NCBI GenBank assembly: GCA_012845835.1
Contig: JABAKD010000016.1
Span: 12,777,507 to 12,841,506 of the forward strand
Direction of reading: 5' to 3'
Origin: Undaria pinnatifida
Taxonomy: Eukaryota; Sar; Phaeophyceae; Laminariales; Alariaceae
DNA: 64,000 bases
Position numbers and translations under genes: made by a program. This document shows, one piece after another, positions 20,770 to 32,305 of this stretch. How positions within the stretch are numbered: position 1 is the stretch's first letter; every line of letters starts with the position of its first letter. The notes beneath the pieces are model-generated. The model worked only from the letters and a program-made list of their open reading frames with translations. It had not been told where the DNA came from and made no database searches.

Positions 20770-21740
20770 TATAGTATATTATAAAAATTAAAATACACTC
20801 CAGCTGTGAGATCGAAGATTTCGTCGAAACTCATCTTTGCAAGCTGTGTGTGATACTCCGATCGCGAGCATTACGAGTTGTGTGTCCTCATTAAGGATAT
20901 AGGTCGGCGACTCCCCTTACAACTACAGTGTAGCTATCAGGGTCAACAGTATGATTTTAGTCAGTCTGTGCGCGGAAACTATAAAACCCGTTTCTGAGGG
21001 GGACAAAAACTGACAGCTGTGAAGGGAAAGGGGGCCTGGTTTTGATCAAAAGCGAGCGGGTTTGGAGGGGGGCCGGGGGGGGGGGGGGGAAAGGGGTAAT
21101 TTGTGCATGTTAGCTATAAATCCTTTCGAGGGGATAATTTGACGGTTTTGGCACCAGTATATTATTGGGGGCGGAGGGGGTTTGGGGCGGGGGGGGGGGG
21201 GGGGTGGGGGGGGTTTGGGCGGGGGGGGGGGTTTGGGCGGGGGGGGGGGGGGGGGGCAGCTCAATATGTGCCTGGAAACTATACATTATTTTGAGGGGAT
21301 AAATGTGACAGTTTTGGAAATAATACATCAGGTTATCATGTATATCCTGGGGTAAGTCGTACAATCAGTGAGTAAAGAGAGGGTGGAGTGTTCGAGGGGG
21401 TGGGGTTGGGATGGGTTGGGGGGGAAGATGGGGGGTGGGGGCTGGGGGGGGGGGGGGGGAGGAGGGCTTTAGGTGAGGGGTTTGTTATACGTGTGGTGCT
21501 AGGTCTAGGCGATAGTGCTGGTGATGGGGAAGAAGGGGGCGTTCGAGGCGGGGGGGGGGGGGGGGGGGGGACACAGCGGCATGGATGGCTCTCGAAAGAT
21601 AATGAGGTGATATCCTGTGCGTGAAGTGTTTATTAATGTGGCGGATTTCGATATTTGGTGGGGCGTTTGAGTAAGGGAGAGCAAGAGGGGGGGGGGGGGG
21701 GGAGATTTTTTAGGAGGTTTAGGTCACAAATAATATTCAA
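20770..21740 (+). repeat. R4 unit a (R3 head plus G-homopolymer runs)
   Basis: This begins with R3 (AATACACTCCAGCTGTGAG, 20,790) and continues with CGCGGAAACTATAAAACCCG. Three poly-G stretches (about 21,070-21,090, 21,170-21,260 and 21,445-21,460) are separated by similar AAACTATA and GAGGGGATAA blocks. It ends near TTTAGGAGGTTTAGGTCACA. The unit at 24,586-25,436 is the same element inverted. Long G runs make the exact length here uncertain. Confidence 0.6.
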
Positions 21741-21805
21741 ATACACTTCTATATATAATATTTATATACTTCGTATATAATATTATAATATAATAATTAA
21801 ATATA

Positions 21806-22530
21806 TATTATAAAAATTAAATACACTCCAGCTGGGAGATCGAAGATTTTGTCGAAACTCATCTTTGCAAGCTGTGTGTGATACTCCGATCGCGCGTATT
21901 ACGGGTTGTGTGTCCTCATTTTAAGGATATAGGTCGGCGACTCCCCTTGCAACTACAGTGTAGGTATCAGGGTCAACAGGGTGATGTTAGGCAGCCTGTG
22001 CGCGGAAACTATAAAACCCGTTTCTGAGGGGGACAAAATCTGACAGCTGTGGAAGGAAATGCATCAGTTTATAAAGTGAATTCCGTAAGTCGAATAACCG
22101 GTGAGGGGAGGGCGGAGTTTTTGAGGACGTGGCGGCCTGATTTTGATCAAAAGGGGGGCGGGAGGGGGGGGGCGGGGGGGGAGGGGGACGGGTGGGGCAG
22201 GTCAATTTGTGCGTGGAAACTATAAATACTTCTTGTGGGGGAGGGGGAGGAATGTGGCGGGGGGGGGGCGGGGGGGGGGAGGGCGTTAGGTCGCATTGAT
22301 GTAGGGGTTTGCTATACGCGTGGTGCTAGGTCTAGGCGATGGTGCGGGTGGTGGGTGGAAGGAGGGGGCGTTGGGGACGGGGGTGTGTGGGAATTTCAGC
22401 AGCGGCATGGACGGCTCTGAAACGATAACGAGGCGATATCCAGGGCGTGGAAGTGTTTATTACTCTGGCGGATTTCGATAGTAGGTGGGGCGTTTACGCA
22501 AGAGGAAGCGAGGGAACAAAAGAAGAAGAA
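21806..22530 (+). repeat. R4 unit b, partial
   Basis: A second plus-orientation unit. R3 lies at 21,820-21,985, then CGCGGAAACTATAAAACCCG, G-rich runs and GATTTCGATAGTAGGTGGGG at about 22,472. It lacks some of the G-rich blocks of unit a. Confidence 0.5.
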
Positions 22531-22682
22531 AAAAATTATGTATATATATACATATAAATAAAAAATTATATATATAAAAACATTATTACTGAGTCAGGTC
22601 ATCATGCAGAAATTGGGAAGTTATTTCTCCGCATGGGGAATACATTTTATTATCACCTGTTAATTACACTGGCTTTTTGCAC

Positions 22683-22712
22683 TAGGTTAATGTGAAAACA
22701 ACAACAACAACT
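22683..22712 (+). mobile_element. LINE tail remnant
   Basis: GGTTAATGTGAAAACAACAA with further CAA units. This is the last 20 bases of the LINE plus tail and nothing more of the element, an extreme 5' truncation or a relic. Confidence 0.35.
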
Positions 22713-22907
22713 AGGTTACTGAGTCAAGTCATGTGAAGAGTCGATTAATTGGAAGTACACTCACCATGCGAAGTCGACGAGTTGTGAAGATGGATTGTGA
22801 GCCGACGAATTGTGAGCATGACTAGTGAGCATCATCGGCATGTTGTGGTATACTCATGGTACTTCCCTCTTGCATCGATAGGTGGTGCACAGCAGCAGTG
22901 TATATCC

Positions 22908-23929
22908 TAGGGCTGGGTACTGGCGCGCAGCGCCAGTACAAGTTATACTGGCTGCTGACGCAGCCAGTATACTGGATCCGGTCAGTATACTGGTGGCGCG
23001 GCGAAGCCGCGACCATCGGCCCCCCCCGGCTGGTGAGGGGGCCTCGGCGGAGGCGCCCCCGGAGGGCCCCGCTGGAGGCGCCCCGCCGGAGGCGAATTTT
23101 TACGCGATTTGGCTTCACTAGAGCATAAAAAATGAGTGATTTTGGCTCATATGACAGAGGCACTTTTGTGGGGAAAACGGCACTAAAATTCGAGTTCAAC
23201 GCCCAAATATGTACCGATTTTCAACATGGAGGATGTGTAGAATGTAGCACAAATCTTTAACTTTGCAACGCCCATATACTCCATGATCATGGGTGACGTA
23301 GCGTATGCATAAGCATGAATTGGAATGGATAGCACTCATTCCATGTCACACATACTCAACCCAGCGTATATTGGAAAAAAGTAGATTGATAGCTATATAT
23401 AGATTGACAAGAGTACTAAAGACGACGGCAAGCAACCAAGTCGATCACCATCATCAGTCCATCAGTTGATGTGCCTACGAACAGCGGTGCAACGGCAGCA
23501 ACAGAGCAACAGAGTACACAACGAGATAACAACGGTGCCACAGCTATCGAAAGCTACCTACCCAACCAAAACCTACACCGCGCATAAATCACAGCCGCTA
23601 GATACCAGCACAACAAACAGAGTCATCAGGATGGCGGTTCGTTTCGCCACGAGCACCCTGCAGGAGAAAACAAAACTGAAACTAGCAGAACTGCAAATCT
23701 TCCCCAGCAAAGACAGCCACTACCCTACCCCCTCCTCGCGGCCCCGGCGTCCTCTCAGCAGGCAGCCTGAAGCTATGGGTTTCCGCTGGTTCTTGAGGCG
23801 TATATATATTGGGATCTTCGTCTATATGCGAATGTACTGGTGTACTGGCAGGTCGGTTTACCAGCATCAGGATACTGCCAGTACTAGTACTACTACTGGC
23901 AGTACGTACTGGTTCAGTACCCAGCCCTA
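22908..23929. mobile_element. hAT-type non-autonomous DNA transposon
   Basis: The terminal inverted repeats are TAGGGCTGGGTACTG (22,908) and CAGTACCCAGCCCTA (ends 23,929), a perfect match. Both sides are flanked by the same 8 bases, GTATATCC (22,900-22,907 and 23,930-23,937). An 8-base duplication and a YAGGG start are hallmarks of the hAT superfamily. Both subterminal regions carry repeated TACTGGC/GCCAGTA motifs and perfect hairpins (22,918-22,938; 22,945-22,970), as expected of transposase-binding sites. Inside, frames of up to 154 codons show no transposase motif, so a partner must have moved it. Intact ends suggest a fairly recent insertion. Confidence 0.88.
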
Positions 23930-24107
23930 GTATATCCGGTTTATCCCGTCCTTCCCTACTCGTTATGGTCGCTCCAATATGAATGCTTGTATCCCATCCA
24001 TGACATGCCATTCATTCTCGTTTTTCTTGGACCGCACTTCTTTTCAGTTCTATTCACTCGTATATTAAAGTCTTTCATCACCAAATGTTCACCTGTATAT
24101 TTGCCGC

Positions 24108-24366
24108 AGATGAAATATTGTACGTAGTACCTGACACTGCGCATACGCACGAAAGACGCAAGCCAATTGGAAAAAAGAAACAGAGAAAAGAAAAGAAGAT
24201 AAAGGAAAGGAAACCAAAGACAAGGAAGCAAAAAAACGAAAAATGGAAAAAGGAAAGGACAGAAGAGAAAAGACAAGAAAAGAAAAGAAAAGACAAGACA
24301 AGAAGAGAAAGAAAGGGAAGCAAAAGATGAAAAAAATGTCATACTAGCAGACCCTAGGAACTGACT
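24108..24366 (-). mobile_element. LINE copy J, 3' part left of the copia element
   Basis: This is LINE 3' UTR: a purine tract on the plus strand at 24,170-24,330, then ATACTAGCAGACCCTAGGAA. It stops at 24,366 against the copia LTR. The rest of the LINE continues on the other side at 32,306. The final 300 bases and the tail are missing. Confidence 0.7.
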
Positions 24367-25541
24367 TGTTGATTGTATGCTTGGATATGATGCGGATATG
24401 ATGACGGTTGGGTATTGTAGGGGTTTACAGCGATAGGTTGGCTACATCATAGCGGTATATATATCGGGATGGTGGAATCATTTTGGGTATTTCGCCGACA
24501 CTCCTCGTTGTGCTTCTTCCACCGAGTGAGTCTTCTCTCTCTTCAACCTCCACGATGCGCCTTGGCTAGGAGCAACTTAATATATAGAATATTATTTGTG
24601 ACCTAAACCTCCAAAAAAATCTACCCCCCCCCCCCCCCCCTCTTGCTCTCCCTTACTCAAACGCCCCACCAAATATCGAAATCCGCCACATTAATAAACA
24701 CTTCACGCACAGGATATCACCTCATTATCTTTCGAGAGCCATCCATGCCGCTGTGTTTCCCCCCCCCCCGCCCCCCCCCCCCCCCCCGCCTCGAACGCCC
24801 CCTTCTTCCCCATCACCCGCACCTTCGCCTAGACCTAGCACCACACGTACAACAAACCCCTCACCTAAAGCCCTCCCCCCCCCCCCCCGCCCCCCGCCCC
24901 CCGCCCCCACCCCCCCACCCTCACCCCCCTAACCCATCCCGCCCCCACCCCCTCGAACACTCCACCCTCTCTTTACTCACTGATTGTACGACTTACCCCA
25001 GGATATACACGATAAACTGATGTATTATTTCCAAAAATGTCACATTTATCCCCTCGAAATAATGTATAGTTTCCAGGCACATATCGAGCTGCCCCCCCCC
25101 CCCCCCCCCCACCCAACCCCCCCCCCCCCCCCCCCCCCCCCCCCGGCCCCCTCCAAACCCGCTCGCTTTTGATCAAAACCAGGCCCCCCCCTTTCCCTTC
25201 ACAGCTGTCAGATTTTGTCCCCCTCAGAAACGGGTTTTATAGTTTCCGCGCACAGACTGACTAAAATCATCCTGTTGACCCTGATAGCTACACTGTAGCT
25301 GTAAGGGGAGTCGCCGACCTATATCCTTAATGAGGACACACAACTCGTAATGCGCGCGATCGGAGTATCACACACAGCTTGCAAAGATGAGTTTCGACGA
25401 AATCTTCGATCTCACAGCTGGAGTGTATTTTAATTTTTATAATATATTTGTACTTCTACACTTGTCTTCATACCGGTGACTCTACTACCCCACTATTGTC
25501 AGCTCAACGGGTAAGTCCTCTACGCTTCGTAGGGATCAACA
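24367..25541 (+). repeat. 5' LTR of the copia element, with nested R4
   Basis: LTR sequence lies at 24,367-24,585 and 25,437-25,541. The two parts line up with the uninterrupted 3' LTR. The break falls in TAATATAT, which is present on both sides of the inserted R4 unit and so looks like its target duplication. Confidence 0.85.
24586..25436 (-). mobile_element. R4 unit c, inserted in the LTR
   Basis: An inverted copy of unit a (20,770-21,740) with the same block order. It starts near TTTGTGACCTAAACCTCC and ends with the R3 block and TGGAGTGTATTTTAATTTTT. It is bounded by TAATATAT on both sides. This copy best defines the ends of the element (about 850 bases). No terminal inverted repeats and no coding motif were seen, so its class is unknown. 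Confidence 0.65.
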
Positions 25542-25869
25542 AACACGATAATTACCGCGTACCGTGCGCGGTACTATCCCTGTTAGAAGCAAAGGGTGTT
25601 GAGTGACGTGGGCTTTTCTGCGGAAGAGAGCTAGCTGGAGAAATCAGCCGGAGCCATGCGGGACACCGATTTGAGTGAAGCCTAAGGGAGCAGCGGCGCG
25701 ATTACACCCGCCCTTTTTGAGCAGCTGGCAGACTTTCAGAGGAGAGTGGTTCTCCTGGAAGGAGCCACACCGGGAGCTGAGGTACGCGAGGCCCCAGCTC
25801 CTTCCCCGTCGTTTGCGCCTGTTGTGCAAGGTCTGGCCCATCCGGGCGGGTATTTAGGTAGCAACCGTC

Positions 25870-26620
25870 CCCCCAAGTTCAATAGTAAGAGAGACACGTG
25901 GCCCCTCTGGAAAAAAAAAATACATCGTTCACTAGTATAAAAGGACGTAGAGATGCCTACAGAGAGACACCCAACCCTGTTAGAGTAGCGGATGACTGCC
26001 TCACGAATGAGGACTTGCTGTTGAGGCACTCGGCTTCGACAATCATTCATCCTAGAATGGCTTAGGAGTTTTCGCTGGAAGCTTTGGACTCTGACCCCCC
26101 GTGTTTAACCCGGATTCTAGAGACCAAGTCGCCTAGCGGAGCGTGGAATGTCTTGACCGATTTTTATGCTCCAAAGACAATAATGGAAAAACGAAGGGTA
26201 GCGCAGGAGTTCGAATCCATCTCAATGGTGGAGGGTGAAGACCCTGTAGAATACTTGAGCCGCATCGGCAAGACAGTGCAAACGCTTGCAATGCTAGGGG
26301 GAACAAAGGATCATGACGACGTCAATGTGCATATAGTCCAGAACCTGTCAGCGTCTTACGAGGAGGAAAAGAAAATCCTGTTGTCCAGCCCTGGCCTGAC
26401 TCGTTCCAACATGGAATAGGTGATCAGAAACGCGTACATGACGCAGAAGCAGAATGTTGGCAGGAGTAAGGGTCAGTCGAAGGGAGATGACCCACATACT
26501 CTCTACGCCAGCGGTGCACAACCAGCCGGTGCAGGGGGCAACGGGATGGGGAGGGACTCGAAAGGAAAAGAGAAAACCAGACAGAGACAGCAGAAACAGC
26601 AGTAGTCGCAACAGCAGCAG
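25870..26620 (+). pseudogene. copia gag region (fossil)
   Basis: Gag-type sequence of the Ty1/copia kind: PSGAWNVLTDFYAPKTIMEK and VEGEDPVEYLSRIGKTVQTL resemble the gag region common in copia polyproteins. A CAG-rich stretch (26,580-26,700) follows. The region is broken and not translatable as one protein. Confidence 0.7.
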
Positions 26621-26829
26621 CAGCAGCAGCAGCGGCAGCAGCAGCAGCAACAGCAGTCGCAGCCACCGCACCAGCAGCAGCAGCAGCGGCAGCACCAAAG
26701 TGGTGGTGGCGGTGTAGTGGGCCCACCGTACCGTTTAGATCCGGTATATGGGCAGTGGCGTTGGGATGACTCGAGTTTGGCCCCTTTTGGGAACCTCCGC
26801 CTGGTGCGCTACCACCGAGACCCCTGCCA

Positions 26830-27775
26830 CCGGCAGGATTGGGACCGCCACGTAGAAGTACCCCGATAGCTCCCCGGCAATGCTTCAAGTGTCAGCAGCC
26901 GGGGCATTATGCCGCTCAATGCACTGCGCACACACACGCACACGTCGCGCAAAATTACCCTCCTAGCTCAGGTTATTTTGGCGCGCACGTTGCATCGTTT
27001 AACCCCCCCCCAGCATCATACGACGGAAATTGGCAGGCCGGAGCATACCATGAGCCCTATGGAGCTGGTGGATACGCTCCGACTAGCTATGCTCCGCAGT
27101 ACGTTGCCGCAGCAGCAGCACCATACGCCCCCTCGACCGTCTACTCCCCGTATGACTCTCAAGGGGCAGCGGAATCCACGCATAGCAGTAGCAAGTCTGA
27201 CGACCCACACGTTTTCACCGCGCAGATTGCTCAACCAATCCAATACCCTTCCGAAATGAAAGAGACGCCTCGTGACATTTCTGGGGGTAGCGGTAGAGAT
27301 GAATGGGTTGCCGACTCTGGTGCTTCGTATCACGTCACGGGGGACCCCACTGGGATGTTTGGCTGTAAGCCCCCTCCGGTAGGTAAGGAGTTATTGGTAG
27401 GTGACATGACGATGATGGGCGTCGCGTGCTTTGGCAAACTGTCTCTGCTGATGCACTGCCAGGGTGGTGACACGCATGCACGACTGACGAACGTGGCATA
27501 CATACCTGAAGTCCAGTTTAACTTGTTCTCATTGCACGCTGTGATATCAAAGTGCCGGGTGACCGTGGACACCAAGGGGGTTCACATGCTTGGGGGGAGT
27601 GTTTCGTTCGTACGCAGAGAGGCTGGCTCATACTGCTCCGCAACTAGGATAACCGATTCCCTCATGGCTAACGCAGTATTGGTCCCTGGCAAGCAGCAAC
27701 GGATCGATATTAACGATCTGCGTGTTGCGCTACCCCACTCACATGCTGAAACCCCTACGCGAGACGGCGCGTGAA
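26830..27775 (+). pseudogene. copia zinc knuckle and protease region (fossil)
   Basis: A CCHC zinc knuckle (CFKCQQPGHYAAQC) lies at about 26,883-26,925. A protease-type active site follows at about 27,300 (EWVADSGASYHVTG), with the following LLVGDMTMMGV and FNLFSLHAV blocks usual for copia proteases. Confidence 0.85.
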
Positions 27776-28450
27776 CATGGTGTAGAAGTGGTGGGAGAGT
27801 TGGTCCCTTGTGTTGGGTGTTCCGAAGCCAAGGGTAGGAGGATGCCTGTTCCGAGATCCACCAACAGTCGCTCGACCAAACCCTTTGGGCGTCTGCTTGT
27901 AGACCTGTCCGGAAACGCCCCGCGTCATCTGTTGGTCACCAATACCTAATGACGGTTGTGGACGATTTTTCTCGGTTTGCATGGACTTACTTCCTCAAGA
28001 AGAAGTCCGACGTGCCCGCTGTTTTCGCTGTCTTTTTGGCTGGCATTCGGGCACAGGGCACCCCATCCATTGTGGAGTGCCTGCGCTCAGACAACGGTAC
28101 GGAATTTACCAAGAGTGAGTTCGTGACGCTGCAAGACCACCACCGTATCCGCCGAGAATACACGCCAGTAGACTCTCCCAAGTACGACGGCGTGGTCGAG
28201 CGCAGGTGCCCTAGTCTTAGAGGCCGCGATGGCGTCCTGCCTGGAGGCTCCCCGCCTGTTCGGCGGCGTGCCTCTGCCGCCGACAGGGCCTCTATGGGCG
28301 GAAGCGTGCGTGCACGCGAGTGGTGCCATCAACGTGTCGGCGAGGGTGAGGGACAAGCCGGGCATGTTGTCGCCTTACCAAAAGCTGTACGGTAGGGCAC
28401 CGTTCCCGCGACTGCTCCCATTTCTCAAGCCTGGCTTTGACCGTGTGAAG
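27776..28450 (+). pseudogene. copia integrase region (fossil)
   Basis: Integrase core blocks are visible: LLVDLSGNAP, TVVDDFSRFAWTYFLKKKSD, LRSDNGTEFTKSEF and REYTPVDSPKYDGVVER, which hold the conserved acidic residues of the core domain. Decayed. Confidence 0.85.
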
Positions 28451-28699
28451 CGGGCGCTGAAATCTGAGCCGAAGGCACAGGTTTGCTTTTTCTTGAACAG
28501 CGGCAGCAACCACCCGAGGGACCGTTGCAAGGTGTTGCTTGTGTCCGGCCGCCGGTCGTACACCCGCGATGTTACTTGGGAGCATCCGCGGAAAGCCTTT
28601 GCTGGGTTGCTGCCTGCGGCATGGGGCAAGGACACCCCATCACCTGGACCGAGTTTGTCAGAGGCGCAGATGCCCCCGGAAGACGGGGATGTATGGCAT

Positions 28700-29010
28700 G
28701 AGCCGGCACCGGTGCCGTCAAGGAAGTCACCGAGGCCGGCACAACCGTCACCGTTCACGTCAATTACGTCACCGGTTCCGTCAAGGACGTCACCGGTTCC
28801 GTCAAAGACGTCACCGGTTCCGTCACACCCGTCCCCGGTGCCGTCAAGGGCGTCACCGGAGTTGGCACAACCGTCACCGGTGTGGACGTCAAAGACGTCA
28901 CCGGGGCCGGCACAGCCGTCACCGGTGGTGCCGTCAAGGGCGTCACCGGGGCCGGCACAGCCGTCGCTGGTGCCGTGAAGGGCGTCATCAGGCCTGGCAC
29001 AGCCGCCGCA
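28700..29010 (+). repeat. Tandem repeat in the integrase-RT linker
   Basis: About fourteen imperfect units of roughly 20 bases built on GTCACCGG(T/A)(G/T)CCGTCAAG lie between the integrase and reverse-transcriptase parts of the copia element. In one frame they read as P/S/T-rich (SPVPSRTSPVPSK type). Such expansion inside a copia linker is uncommon. Confidence 0.7.
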
Positions 29011-29289
29011 GTCACAGCCGTCGCCGCTGTCACACCAGTTCTCAGGAGCTGGTGATGGTGGCGAGCCACAAAAACAGGGGCGCACGCGAGCGCAGACTGC
29101 TCGCAACCAGGCAGGAATTGACAGACCGCAGACTGTAAATGACGGCGTAGCTCAACTGGGACACACCAGGGGGCAAACCGCGCGTTATCAGGGGGTATAC
29201 AACATGGACTGTTGTCTTTGATGGCTGCGCGGGAGCGTATTGGTCATGTACTGTACCATCAAGCCCCACCTCACAAGAACCCTCCCCTA

Positions 29290-30300
29290 CCCTCGCGCCC
29301 GGTGAATGAGCTCTCGACGCCGAACTCGTACTCGGAAGCGCTCACCGACGAACACTCTCATCTCTGGATTCAGGTCATGGAGAAAGAATATGGTGGCCTG
29401 GAGAACGCGGGTACTTTCGGTGCGATTTAGCAACCAAACGGCCTGAATGTTCTTTCGGCGAAGTGGGTGTTCCGTTGGAAATCGAACAAGATTGGCTTTG
29501 CGACCAGGGCGAAGGCGAGGTTGGTAGCGAGGGGTTGCGGGCAGCATGAAGGCATCGATTTCTTTGAGATATTTGCCCCGACGCCTACGGCGTCTTGCAT
29601 CCGCTTGTTGGGTGCCATTACTTGCGAGTTAGATTTGGATCTTTGTCATTTCGATGCAGAGCAGGCTTTTGTTCAGTCAAACCTGGACGAAGGTGTTTTT
29701 ATGCGGCTGCTCCGGGGTTGTAGTGAGATGTCTGGTAAGGTAGTACGCCTGAACCGCAGTCTCCACGGCTTGAAACAAGCGTCGAGATCGTGCCACAACC
29801 ACTTGCTATCGCACATGAAGAGTCTTGGTTTTGAGCAGAGTCTAGCAGACGCGTGTGTCTTGCGCTTGGTCGACTCTGGAACTGTCTCCATAGTAACAGT
29901 AGTTCATGTGGACGATATCTTCGCAGTAGGACGGAACGCTAGATGCGATCAATTCTGCGAAGACTTGAACCGCCTAGTGCCGATTAACAACCTTGGCGAG
30001 CTAAGGTGGTATGCAAGCTGCCGGTATTCTAGAGATTGGGATGCTGGCACTTTGACGATCTCGCAGCAAGCTTTCGCTGAAAACACAGCTTTGAAGTTCG
30101 GCGTTAGCTCGGGTAGGAGAAACCCGTTAGAAAAGGGCCTTAAACTCGAAGAGTTCGATGCGACTGAACCTGAGGGCGGCTGGCCTTTCCGTGAACTAGC
30201 AGGGTGCTTAATGTGGCTTGCCAATAAGATATGTCCGGATATCGCGAACGCAGTGAGAGCGGTAGCCAGGTACACCAACTCGCCCAGGGCGATACACTGG
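29290..30300 (+). pseudogene. copia reverse transcriptase region (fossil)
   Basis: Clear copia reverse-transcriptase blocks: KWVFRWKSNKIGF, KARLVARGCGQHEGIDFFE, FDAEQAFVQSNLDEGVFMRL, SLHGLKQASRSCHNHL and the catalytic HVDDIFAVG. Decayed. Confidence 0.9.
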
Positions 30301-30349
30301 AAGACAGCGGTTGGTATTTTAGAGTATGTTTTTTCACGAGTGATTTTGG

Positions 30350-30845
30350 CATTACTCTTCAGAGAGGCAGTGGACTGGAGCTGGTTGCGTATGCGGATGC
30401 AGACTACGCCAGCAAGGCCACTGATAGGAGATCGGTTTCCGGTGGGGCTGTCATGTGCGCAGCGGCAAGCACGTGCTGGTTTTCGATTACTCAAAAATGC
30501 GTGACGCTTTCGACCACAGAAGCCGAGTACGTAGCACTGGCAGACGCCATCAAGGAGGTGATTTTCTTGCGGTACGTGTGGAGTTTCATTTTGCCTGGTC
30601 TTGTTTTTGCATGCATCATGGTTTTTGAGGACAACAAGGGGGCAAGGCACCTGGCTCATAACCCGGTGTGCACGTCGAATTCGAAACACATCGACACTAG
30701 ACACCACTTCCTACGAGAGCTTGTATTCAGGGGAGAGTTTGACATTGTCGCCGTAGAATCTGAGCAACAACACGCAGACTTCCTGACGAAGGCACTCGCC
30801 GGTCCCGTTTTTCGTTTTCACCTGGATTTTGTGATGAAGATTTGA
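30350..30845 (+). pseudogene. copia RNase H region (fossil)
   Basis: RNase H blocks at the end of the polyprotein: LVAYADADYASKATDRRSVS, TLSTTEAEYVALADAIKE, VFEDNKGARHLAHNP, SKHIDTRHHFLRE and QQHADFLTKAL. Confidence 0.88.
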
Positions 30846-30949
30846 TTTGTGGAGAATGGTAGAATATGTCATGATTCAGTACGCTAGGTTTGCTGTTTCT
30901 ACTGTTTAACAATGATATTGGAGCAGGAAGTTTGAGATTTTTGGGGCTT

Positions 30950-31205
30950 GGGGACGGCAACTGTTTTTGGTAAACTACCCGGGGTCATCCCCGCGTAATC
31001 AGTCTATGGCCTTCTCAACCAGCCCCGTAATGAGACCCAGCTGAGCCAAATCGTTTACTTTTCATTTTTTGGGTACTGGGGACGGCAACAGTTTTTGGTA
31101 AACTGCCCGGGGTCATCCCTGCGTAATGAGTCTATGGTTTTCTCAACTAGCCCCGTAATGAGACCCAGCGGAGCCAAATCGTTTAGTTTTCATCCTGCAA
31201 GGAGG
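30950..31205 (+). repeat. 128-base tandem duplication after pol
   Basis: Two copies start at 30,950 and 31,078 (GGGGACGGCAAC, CCCGGGGTCATCCC, CCCCGTAATGAGACCCAGC). At 31,270-31,355 a diverged echo of the pol segment at 30,121-30,200 follows (AAACTCGACGAGTTCGATAC, CCCGAGGGCG). Both lie between pol and the 3' LTR of the copia fossil. Confidence 0.6.
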
Positions 31206-31997
31206 GGTCGCGCCCACTTGTTACCGCTTGTGCTGGGAAGAATTCGCCTGACCACTTGAGAGGATTATGGCTCGTTAAGTTGGAAAAAGGTCTCAAACTC
31301 GACGAGTTCGATACGTCTATACCCGAGGGCGACAAACTTTTTCGCGAGCTGATTTGAATTGTTTCTTGGCGGATTATTCTGCATATGTTAGCTGTATTTT
31401 AGTACCTTCAAGAGTGCATGGTAGTTAGGGAGGCAAGTAACTGTTTCTTGACTTTTGAAATATTACTTTTTCACGATTGCGTTGTCTAGTATGACATTAT
31501 TTTGCTCTGGATTTGAGCATTTGGAATCGGAATGGATTTTTTGTATGTACCCAGCCGGGAGGCGTTTGTCTAATTCTAAAGTGAGTTTTGATACTGCTGT
31601 CTGATCACACTTGTTGGCTCCGTTGTTCTATGGAGCTGACAACCGTTTTATAAGGAAGGCTGAGTGCTGACTATAAGGCCGATGTTTGAGTTTTTGGATT
31701 TTTGGAATTTGGATTTTAGATTTGAGTTTTCGATCTGGATTTCGGATTTGATTTTTTGTTTTCGGACCTAGGATTTTACAACTTAGGTCTTAGGTTCATG
31801 AAGATTGATGTTGAATACTGTCCCTGAATTGTATCTCTAGCTTTATGGAGTGCTTTTCAAGGACTATGGTGCTGCAATCTATCTTTCTTGTCATAGTACT
31901 GGGAAGATATTGATTGACCGTATTTTTTATTGAATCGTTTTACCCTGATGATATGACAATATAGCATCATACCGTATCATTTACGAAGCAGGGAGGC
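31206..31997 (+). other. copia 3' untranslated region and polypurine tract
   Basis: AT-rich, non-coding. It ends in GAAGCAGGGAGGC directly before the 3' LTR, which is the expected position and composition of a polypurine tract. Confidence 0.6.
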
Positions 31998-32301
31998 TGT
32001 TGATTGTATGCTTGGATATGATGCGGATATGATGACGGTTGACTATTGTAGGGGTTTCCAGTGATAAGTTGGCTACATCGTAGCGGTATATCGGGATGGT
32101 GGAATGATTTCGGGTATTTCGCCGCCACTCCTCGTTGTGCTTCTTCTACCGAGTGAGTATTCTCCTCTCCACGATGTGCCGTGGCTAGGAGCAGCGTAAT
32201 ATATATTTGTACGCCTTATACTCGTTCTCATACCGGTGACTCCACTACCCCACTATTGTCAGCTCAACGGGTAAGCCCTCTACGCTTCGTAGGGATCAAC
32301 A
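31998..32301 (+). repeat. 3' LTR of the copia element
   Basis: Runs from TGTTGATTGTATGCTTGG to CGTAGGGATCAACA, about 304 bases and uninterrupted. It is the reference that shows the 5' LTR to be split. Confidence 0.9.
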
Positions 32302-32305
32302 AACA

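Larger units (their letters stand above)
24367..32301 (+). mobile_element. Ty1/copia LTR retrotransposon, decayed
   Basis: The element runs from LTR to LTR. LTR ends are TGTTGAT and ATCAACA, a perfect inverted pair. The domain order is copia type: gag, zinc knuckle, protease, integrase, reverse transcriptase, RNase H. It is broken in several places (of the order of five to ten). By eye the LTRs differ at about 8% of positions, so it is not recent. It sits inside LINE copy J, and its 5' LTR carries an R4 insertion. A clear 5-base target duplication is not visible. Confidence 0.9.

Noticed and set aside
21046-21294. Gly-rich and Pro-rich frames over G/C runs (also 24,643-25,172, 36,102)
   Set aside because: These come from homopolymer runs in R4 and shift frame between copies.
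25542-25600. Primer binding site after the copia 5' LTR
   Set aside because: I could not match the sequence after ATCAACA to a tRNA 3' end with any confidence.
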